Shown here: positions 58,547 to 64,000 of the stretch, one piece after another
Layout of the letters: every line of letters begins with the position of its first letter
Numbering within the stretch: the first letter of the stretch is position 1
Assembly: GCF_014649815.1 (NCBI RefSeq)
Contig: NZ_BMTT01000004.1
Coordinates: forward strand, 1-64,000
Source of the DNA: Streptomyces mutabilis
GTDB lineage: Bacteria; Actinomycetota; Actinomycetes; Streptomycetales; Streptomycetaceae
Direction: 5' to 3'
Length of the DNA: 64,000 nt
Translations under genes and position numbers: made by a program
Notes under the pieces: generated by a model
What the model saw: the letters and a program-made list of their open reading frames with translations, nothing else
Told to the model about the DNA's origin: nothing
Databases searched by the model: none

Positions 58547-60691
58547 TCAGGCGCTTTTGTCCTGCACGACCGGGTCCGGGACGGGAAAAGGTCCGCCGCG
58601 GCCGGTCTCCGGCCGGGGATCCTCCACGGGAACCTGCGGGCCGTTCGACTCACGCAGCCAGCGGCGGAGCACCCGGTGGACGTGCTCCGCGCCGACGACC
58701 TCCGTGCCGTCCTCGGCCGGCGCGGACAGGACGACGGGTGACAGCAGGAAGGCGCGGGACTGGGCGCCGCCGAGTCCGCCGTGGGAGCCGATCTGCTCCT
58801 CGAAGGCGAGCACCTCGCCGTCGACCGGGTCGTGGAAGGAGTTGACCATGATGTCGGCGGTGTGCGGGAAGGAGTGCGTGCGGCGTACGGCGTCGGCGGC
58901 GCCGGGTCCGAACGGGGCGAGCGGTCCGGGTTCCTCGTCGAGCCGGTCCAGCGGGATCTCCGCGCCGCGCGCGCCGAGCACCACACCGCCGTGTCTCTGG
59001 CTGCGGACCAGCAGGAAGCCGATACCGGGGTGGTTGGCGAGGGTCGGCAGCAGGGCGGGGTAGCGGGCGTCGATCTCCTCGCGGGTCATCCGGTGGCGTA
59101 CGTCCGGGAAGGAGACCAGGCCCAGGTTGCCGGAGGCCAGCACGATCGGCTCCGAGCGACGGCCGGTGGGGGTGTCGGCGGGGCGCTGCTGCTCGGCGCC
59201 CTCCTCCACGGGGCGGTGCAGGGCGGCCCGTACGGTGTTGCGGGCCTCGGCGCCGCTGCGGGTGCGCTGCGCCCGGCGCGGCACGGGCAGTCCGCAGCCG
59301 GCCCGGACCAGGTCGCCGAGGGTGAGGCCGTAGCGCGCGCGGAAGGTCTCGCCGGGGCTCTGGCCGTGGTCGGACAGGACGACGATCCGGTACTTGCGGG
59401 GGGCGTGCTCGGCAACCTTCTCGATCAGCGCGAGGGACCGGTCGAGCCGCTGGAGGACCTTCGCGGCGTCCCGGCTGCCCGGTCCGGAGTGGTGCGAGAC
59501 CTCGTCGTAGGCGACCAGGTCGGCGTAGACGGCGGTGCGGCCGGCGAGCATGTCGCCCATCACCGCGGCGACCACGACGTCCCGTTCGACGACGGTCGCG
59601 AAGGCGCGGACGAAGGGGTAGAGGCCGCCGCGGGAGACGCGCGGGCGGACCTTGTGCACGCGGGCGCGGGTGGACTGGCCGATCTCCCGGCAGACCTCGG
59701 CGACGAAGGACATCGCGGTGCGGACGGCGTTGGCCGGGTCGGAGAAGTAGGCGAAGTAGCCGGAACGGGAGCGGTGCTCCTTGCTGCGGCGGCGGGTGGC
59801 GATGGAGAGGACGAGGGCCTGCTCGTCGGCGCCGCCGCTGAACAGGTTGCCGCGGCTGGCGCCGTCGAAGGTCAGCAGCCCGCCGTCGCCGGTGTGCTCG
59901 ATGGCGCGGCGCTGGAGCTGGGCGGCGCTGGTGGGGCGGTTGCAGACCACGACCTCGCCGCTGTCCTTCTCGAACCAGCGGAAGGCGGGGACGTCGTGGT
60001 TGGAGCCGTGCAGGATGCCGAGCTGGCTGGCGCCGGTCTGGCTGGACCAGTCGGTGCGCCACGGGGCCAGGCGGTGGGTCGCGGAGGAGCCGTCGCGGCC
60101 GAGCCAGCGGGCCACGGTGGGCATGGCGCCGGCGTCGACCGCGTCCAGCAGGACGTCGTGGCCGACGCCGTCCAGTTGCAGGAAGACGGTGCCGGGGCCG
60201 CCCGGGCAGGGCGGGCCGGATCTGCGGCGGCGGTCGGCGAGGCGGTAGAGCCGGCGCCGGTAGGCGTCGTCGTCGCGCACGGCCAGGGCACCGCCGGTGG
60301 CCGAGGCGACGGCGGACATGACGGCGGCCACCACGACCGCCGTCTCGGGGGCGACGCCGCCGCGACCGGCCGGATTGATGTCGATGGCGAGGAGCAGCAG
60401 TCCGCCGTTGAGGAAGAAGACCAGCAGGCCCAGGACCAGTGCCGGCACCAGGAGCAGCAGCCGTACCAACAGCGGCCACACCAGTGCGGACAGCAGACCG
60501 AAGGCTCCGGCGCCGACCGCCGCGGTAACGGCGATGTCGGTGGCGCTGTCCCCGTCGGGCGACTGGAGCCGGAAGTCCGGCAGGATCCCGGCGAGCACGA
60601 GCATGGTCAGGGTGGACACGGCCCATACCGCGACACTCCGGCCGATCTGACTGGCGACCCGGCGCCAACGCCCTCCACCCACGCTCCGCAC
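58547..60691 (-). CDS. Membrane-anchored alkaline-phosphatase-superfamily protein
   Basis: A 714-residue protein. Residues 15-150 hold four hydrophobic segments of phage-holin-like type (VSTLTMLVLAGILPDF, LLLLVPALVLGLLVFFLNGG, VVVAAVMSAVASATGGALAV). From about residue 165 the alkaline-phosphatase fold starts, FLQLDGVGHDVLLDAVDAGAMPTVARWL, with SSQTGASQLGILHGSNHDVPAF (Thr nucleophile candidate), DLVAYDEVSHHSGPGSRDA and VVLSDHGQSPGETF as metal ligands. Domain set matches large Streptomyces phosphodiesterase-like membrane proteins. Substrate unknown. Start GTG 60691 or GTG 60682. Confidence 0.8.
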   Translation of the reverse strand: MRSVGGGRWRRVASQIGRSVAVWAVSTLTMLVLAGILPDFRLQSPDGDSATDIAVTAAVGAGAFGLLSALVWPLLVRLLLLVPALVLGLLVFFLNGGLLLLAIDINPAGRGGVAPETAVVVAAVMSAVASATGGALAVRDDDAYRRRLYRLADRRRRSGPPCPGGPGTVFLQLDGVGHDVLLDAVDAGAMPTVARWLGRDGSSATHRLAPWRTDWSSQTGASQLGILHGSNHDVPAFRWFEKDSGEVVVCNRPTSAAQLQRRAIEHTGDGGLLTFDGASRGNLFSGGADEQALVLSIATRRRSKEHRSRSGYFAYFSDPANAVRTAMSFVAEVCREIGQSTRARVHKVRPRVSRGGLYPFVRAFATVVERDVVVAAVMGDMLAGRTAVYADLVAYDEVSHHSGPGSRDAAKVLQRLDRSLALIEKVAEHAPRKYRIVVLSDHGQSPGETFRARYGLTLGDLVRAGCGLPVPRRAQRTRSGAEARNTVRAALHRPVEEGAEQQRPADTPTGRRSEPIVLASGNLGLVSFPDVRHRMTREEIDARYPALLPTLANHPGIGFLLVRSQRHGGVVLGARGAEIPLDRLDEEPGPLAPFGPGAADAVRRTHSFPHTADIMVNSFHDPVDGEVLAFEEQIGSHGGLGGAQSRAFLLSPVVLSAPAEDGTEVVGAEHVHRVLRRWLRESNGPQVPVEDPRPETGRGGPFPVPDPVVQDKSA

Positions 60692-60788
60692 ACCTCACGT
60701 CCCGGCCCGTCGTCGGCGCGGGCCTTGCCCACCCTGCCACAACGCTCCGGGACGTCCGTTTGTCCCCCCGGGTCCGGTTCACTCCCCA

Positions 60789-60849
60789 CGGCCCGGTGTC
60801 GCACACCCCGCGGCCGGGTGTCGCACACCCCGCGGCCGGGTGTCAGCGG
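60789..60849. repeat. 22-bp tandem repeat with internal hairpins
   Basis: Two full units of 22 bp (60789-60810 and 60811-60832) and a partial third follow each other. Each contains GGTGTCGCACACC, able to form a GGTGT/ACACC stem with a CGC loop. The partial unit reaches the stop codon of the minus-strand gene at 60843. It may act as a terminator array. Confidence 0.65.
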
Positions 60850-61244
60850 CCGTCGTAACCGGCCGTCGGCATCGACAGGCGCCGATGCACACACGCCTTC
60901 ATCCGGGCGTCGTACGCCGGTTCTGCGTGGCCGACCGTCTCGACCCGGACGCCGCGCCGCGCGCACTCCGCGGTGAACTCGTCCACGGACGACAGCGCGC
61001 TGGCCAGCACCCGGCGACTGGGCGCCACGAACAGGTCGTGTCCCGGGCGGACGCCGTCCCACAGGGCGGCGTGGTCGGCCCGCAGTCCGCGGACCAGCAG
61101 CTCCCGCGCGACGACGTAGCCCCGTTCCGCGGCCCAGCGGGCGCACATGGCGTGCTGGCTGCGCGAGTCGACCAGGAAGGGGTCGTCGTCCAGTTGCTCC
61201 AGCGGCGTCAGACTCGCGATCGCCGTCACCCTCAGCAGCCCCAT
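60843..61244 (-). CDS. Conserved hypothetical protein, recombinase-fold-like
   Basis: A 133-residue protein. The order of elements recalls the N-terminal fold of serine recombinases: DDPFLVDSRSQHAMCARWAAERGYVVARELLVRG, DLFVAPSRRVLASALSSVDEFTAECARRGVRVETVG. In a true resolvase the second region has a clearer set of Arg residues and the first a catalytic Ser in YxRVSxxxQ. Here DSRSQHA may be a relic. No DNA-binding domain follows. I do not recognise a function. ATG 61244 follows GAGGGGG. Confidence 0.6.
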   Translation of the reverse strand: MGLLRVTAIASLTPLEQLDDDPFLVDSRSQHAMCARWAAERGYVVARELLVRGLRADHAALWDGVRPGHDLFVAPSRRVLASALSSVDEFTAECARRGVRVETVGHAEPAYDARMKACVHRRLSMPTAGYDGR

Positions 61245-61326
61245 GGTGTCCCCCTCACCTCCCGTTTCGCCGCCGACCCTACTCCTGGACGTAGGCTTCG
61301 GGGAGTCGCGCGAAGGAGGCAAAGGG

Positions 61327-62100
61327 GTGCCGGTGGAGCTCACGTGGTGGGGTCACGCCACCTGCACGGTCGAGGACTCGGACATCCGTGTGCTCACCGA
61401 TCCGCTGTTCGTCCGCCGGCTCGCGCACCTGCGCCGCAGGCGGGGTGCGGTGCCACCGCCGGAGGCCTGGCGCGCGGACGTGGCGCTGGTGTCCCATCTG
61501 CACGCCGACCATCTGCACGTGCCGTCGCTCGCGCGGCTCGCGCCGGGCACGCGCCTGCTCGTGCCCCGGGGCGCGCCGCGGGCGGTGCCGGGGATGCGCC
61601 GGCTCGGCCACCTGCAGCTGACCGAGGTGGCGCCCGGCGACGAGATGACCATCGGTGACCTGCGCGTACGGGCGGTGCCCGCCCGGCACGACGGTCGTCG
61701 GCTGCCGCTCGGCCCGCACCGCTCCCCGGCCCTCGGTTACGTGGTCGAGGGCGAGGCCCGGACGTACTTCGCCGGGGACACCTGCCTGTTCGACGGCATG
61801 GAGAAGGAGGTCGGGCCGGTCGACGCGGCGCTGCTGCCGGTGGGCGGCTGGGGCCCCTTCCTGGGCGCGGAGCACCTGGACGCGGGGCGCGCGGCCGAGG
61901 CGTTGGCGCGGCTGGCGCCGGGCACGGCGGTGCCGGTGCACTACGGCACGTACTGGCCGATCGGGATGGACGCCGTGCGCCCGCACGAGTTCCACACGCC
62001 GGGTGACGAGTTCGTGCGCCTGGCGGCACTGCGCGCGCCGGGGGTGGCGGTGCACCGGCTGGGGCACGGTGCGAGTGTGCGCGTGGAGGTCGCGCGGTGA
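61327..62100 (+). CDS. Metallo-beta-lactamase-fold hydrolase (UlaG-like)
   Basis: A 257-residue MBL protein starting at GTG 61327 with GAAGGAGG upstream. ELTWWGHATCTVEDSDIRVLTDPLF, VSHLHADHLHVPSL (HxHxDH), RAVPARHDG, YFAGDTCLFDG and VPVHYGTYWPIG form the complete zinc-site series of the UlaG/RNase-Z-like branch. Substrate unknown; cytoplasmic. GTGA overlap joins it with the DedA gene. Confidence 0.88.
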   Translation: MPVELTWWGHATCTVEDSDIRVLTDPLFVRRLAHLRRRRGAVPPPEAWRADVALVSHLHADHLHVPSLARLAPGTRLLVPRGAPRAVPGMRRLGHLQLTEVAPGDEMTIGDLRVRAVPARHDGRRLPLGPHRSPALGYVVEGEARTYFAGDTCLFDGMEKEVGPVDAALLPVGGWGPFLGAEHLDAGRAAEALARLAPGTAVPVHYGTYWPIGMDAVRPHEFHTPGDEFVRLAALRAPGVAVHRLGHGASVRVEVAR

Positions 62101-62723
62101 ACTCGCTGAGTGCCGCCGTGACGAGCATTCCGACCGAGCCGACCCAGCAGGCGTTCGGCTATCCCTCGCTGTTCCTGCTGGTGTTCATCGGGGCGCTGGT
62201 GCCGGTGGTGCCGACCGGGGCGCTGGTGAGTTCGGCGGCCGTGGTGGCGATGCACCAGACGCTGCCCTACTCGATGTTGATGGTCTTCGCGACGGCGTCC
62301 CTCGCCGCGTTCTGCGGGGACATGGCGCTGTACTGGCTGGGGCGGCGCGGGGTCGGTTCCAGGAACGGTTCGCGCTGGCTGGAGGCGATCCGGTCCCGGG
62401 CGCCCGAGGACCGGCTGGAGCAGGCGCAGGAGAAGCTCGCCGAGCACGACGTCGCGGTGCTGGTGCTGTCCCGGCTCGTGCCGGCGGGCCGCATACCGGT
62501 GATGCTGGCCTGCCTGTTGGCGAAGTGGCCGCCGCGGCGCTTCGCCCGGGGGAACCTCCCGGCCTGCCTGGCCTGGGCGGTGACGTACCAGCTGATCGGC
62601 ATCCTGAGCGGTGCGCTGTTCAGCGAGCCGTGGGAGGGCGTGGCCGCGGCGATCGTCCTGACCGTCGTGGTCAGCACGGCGCCGGGCCTGTGGCGGCGGT
62701 TCCGGCGGCCCGCCAAGGCGTAG
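62097..62723 (+). CDS. DedA/VTT-domain membrane protein
   Basis: A 208-residue membrane protein. It has the DedA signature set: PSLFLLVFIGALVPVVPTGALVSSAAVVA, FCGDMALYWLGRRG, AEHDVAVLVLSRLVPAGRIPVMLACLLAKWP and a final pair of spans. The FxRxxPxxR-like element appears as LSRLVPAGRIPV. DedA proteins act in lipid carrier or phospholipid flipping and membrane homeostasis. GTG start overlapping the MBL stop suggests shared translation. Confidence 0.87.
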   Translation: MNSLSAAVTSIPTEPTQQAFGYPSLFLLVFIGALVPVVPTGALVSSAAVVAMHQTLPYSMLMVFATASLAAFCGDMALYWLGRRGVGSRNGSRWLEAIRSRAPEDRLEQAQEKLAEHDVAVLVLSRLVPAGRIPVMLACLLAKWPPRRFARGNLPACLAWAVTYQLIGILSGALFSEPWEGVAAAIVLTVVVSTAPGLWRRFRRPAKA

Positions 62724-62774
62724 CCGCCGGTGGGGCGGGGACGCGGCGGTGGCGTGCGGTTCCCCCGCACGGGG

Positions 62775-63842
62775 TCACTCCAGTACGCGGGAGCCGCCCA
62801 CCGGAAGGTCCCACAGGTGCTCGCGGGGCAGGCCGGCGCGTTGCCAGGCGGTGCGTACGCGGGTGAGGGGTTCCAGGACCGGTTCCGCGGACAGCACGAA
62901 CGTGCCCCAGTGCATCGGCGCCATCCGCCGGGCACCGACGTCCTGGGCGGCCCGCACCGCCTCCTCCGGGTCGCAGTGGACGTCCCGCAGCCACCAGCGG
63001 GGGTCGTAGGCGCCGATGGGGAGCAGGGCGAGGTCGATGCCCGGGTAGCGGCGGCCGATGCGGGCGAACCAGTGGCCGTACCCGGTGTCGCCGGCGAAGT
63101 AGACGCGCCGGCCGTCGGGCGCGGTGAGGACCCAGCCGCCCCACAGGGTGCGGCAGGTGTCGGTGAGGGTGCGCTTGGACCAGTGGTGGGCCGGCACGAA
63201 GTCGAACCGGACGCCGTTCAGTTCCGACGCCTCCCACCAGTCCAGCTCGGTGACGCGGGTGAAGCGGCGGCGGTGGAACCAGCGGCCGAGCCCGGCGGGT
63301 ACGAAGGCCGGGGTGTCGCGCGGCAGCCTGCGCAGGGTCGGGGCGTCCAGGTGGTCGTAGTGGTTGTGGCTGATGACGACCGCGTCGACGCGGGGCAGGG
63401 CGCTCCAGGGTACGCCCACGGGCGTGACGCGGGCCGGGGTGCCGAGGATCCGGCGGGACCAGACCGGGTCGGTGAGCACGGTGAGCCCGCCGATCCGCAC
63501 CACCCAGCTGGCGTGTCCCGCCCAGGTGACGGCGACGGTGCGGGCGTCCACGCGGGGCAGCGGACCGGGCTCGTACGGCAGCCGGGGAATGTCGGCGAGA
63601 CCCTCGGGGCCGGGTCTGACCGCTCCTTCGCGGGCGAACCTCGCGAAGCCCTTGAGGCCGGGCAGCGGTGCGGTCAGCCGGTCGTGGAAGGTGCGCGGCC
63701 ACACGCGGTGCTCGGCCGGCGGCCTGGGGTCGGCGAGCGGCGGGTACGAGGGCGCCGGGGAGGACGCGGCCGGCGGCGCGCCGTCGTCCTCGGTGGTGGC
63801 GGGGGCGGGGGTGCTCGTGGCCGACCGGGGCTGCTGCGTCAT
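62775..63842 (-). CDS. NAPE-PLD-like metallo-beta-lactamase-fold enzyme
   Basis: A 355-residue MBL protein. After a Pro/Ala-rich tail of about 45 residues comes VWPRTFHDRLTAPLPGLKGF, VTWAGHASWVVRIGGLTVLTDPVWS, ISHNHYDHLDAPTL (HxHxDH), FVPAHHWSKRTLTD, YFAGDTGYGHWFARIGRRY and MHWGTF. These are blocks of N-acyl-phosphatidylethanolamine phospholipase D relatives. ATG 63842 is preferred to 63857 as it overlaps the upstream stop (ATGA) with GGGAG before it. Likely acts on phospholipids or other phosphodiesters; not proven. Confidence 0.85.
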   Translation of the reverse strand: MTQQPRSATSTPAPATTEDDGAPPAASSPAPSYPPLADPRPPAEHRVWPRTFHDRLTAPLPGLKGFARFAREGAVRPGPEGLADIPRLPYEPGPLPRVDARTVAVTWAGHASWVVRIGGLTVLTDPVWSRRILGTPARVTPVGVPWSALPRVDAVVISHNHYDHLDAPTLRRLPRDTPAFVPAGLGRWFHRRRFTRVTELDWWEASELNGVRFDFVPAHHWSKRTLTDTCRTLWGGWVLTAPDGRRVYFAGDTGYGHWFARIGRRYPGIDLALLPIGAYDPRWWLRDVHCDPEEAVRAAQDVGARRMAPMHWGTFVLSAEPVLEPLTRVRTAWQRAGLPREHLWDLPVGGSRVLE

Positions 63843-64000
63843 CGAGGAGGCTCCCATCGCTGAGCGTCGCGGAGATCACCGAAGACCGACTTCAGGGCGA
63901 TCAGGGCGCGTTGCACCTGCGGCAGTTCCAACGGGTCGGGGGCGGTGAGGCATTCCGCGCGCCGTTCACCGCCGGTGCCGCCGAGCAGGGGGCCGGTGGT
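63839..64000 (-). CDS. C-terminal part of an unidentified protein
   Basis: The last 53 codons of a minus-strand gene, ending RDAQRWEPPR with TGA overlapping the next ATG. The visible part has GPLLGGTGGERRAECLTAPD and ELPQVQRALIALKSVFGDL, the second of which is a likely amphipathic helix. Too short to identify. It precedes the NAPE-PLD-like gene in an operon. Confidence 0.55.
   Translation of the reverse strand, partial: TTGPLLGGTGGERRAECLTAPDPLELPQVQRALIALKSVFGDLRDAQRWEPPR

Noticed and set aside
1-64000. tRNA, rRNA, CRISPR or insertion sequences
   Set aside because: No cloverleaf with T-loop consensus in the spacers, no rRNA-like block, no spaced direct repeat array, and no transposase motif was found by reading both strands.

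Overview
The window looks like a chromosomal piece of a Streptomyces species. GC content is very high (roughly 70% or more), third codon positions are mostly G or C, genes overlap by ATGA/GTGA, GTG and TTG starts are common, and two copies of hairpin-type intergenic sequences typical of the genus are present. I see no rRNA, tRNA, CRISPR array, insertion sequence or prophage. Names come from reading motifs and gene order; no database was searched.

Layout. (1) 1-6519, minus strand: a tightly overlapping seven-gene operon resembling the bacterial ebo cluster (inositol-phosphate-synthase-like cyclase, UbiA-type prenyltransferase EboC, a TIM-barrel isomerase, EboA, TatD-type hydrolase EboB, EboE, and the start of an alkaline-phosphatase-superfamily enzyme). 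(2) 6730-18052, minus: a sugar module with a ROK regulator, a ribose-type ABC importer, a Gfo/Idh/MocA oxidoreductase, an IolE-like TIM barrel and a 1,234-residue secreted enzyme joining a glucose/sorbosone-dehydrogenase propeller, PKD, carbohydrate-binding, ThuA and DUF1080 domains. The set fits oxidation-based (3-keto) glycoside breakdown. (3) 18304-28373: a formate module. On the minus strand are a GntR regulator, a FabH-like synthase, an OFA-family transporter and its 47-residue companion; on the plus strand are a ketopantoate-reductase-like gene, an NAD-type formate dehydrogenase whose large subunit is split, and fdhD. (4) 28591-34667: secreted sialidase, a bile-acid/sodium-type symporter with a divergent LysR regulator, and a long-chain acyl-CoA ligase.

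(5) 34751-37025: aldo/keto reductase, the remnant of a short-chain dehydrogenase, and a methyltransferase with a His-rich N-terminus. (6) 37172-47512: a plant-cell-wall island with GH6 and GH48 cellulases transcribed divergently around CebR-type operators, a GH74 xyloglucanase, a small membrane protein and a PL11 rhamnogalacturonan lyase. (7) 47599-51939: small regulators and methyltransferases. (8) 52045-53593: a decaying nitrate reductase operon. The first residues of narG are joined to the last residues of narH by a large internal deletion, narJ is intact, and narI carries about four single-base losses. (9) 53598-64000: an OsmC protein, a MoxR ATPase with a VWA/metallopeptidase partner, an amino-acid transporter, a membrane phosphatase-like protein, two metallo-beta-lactamase-fold proteins, a DedA protein and a partial gene.

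The main themes are polysaccharide use (cellulose, xyloglucan, rhamnogalacturonan, sialosides and possibly keto-glycosides), formate oxidation, and loss of one nitrate respiration locus. The least described parts are the ebo-like operon with its swapped cyclase and the five-domain secreted enzyme with its importer.
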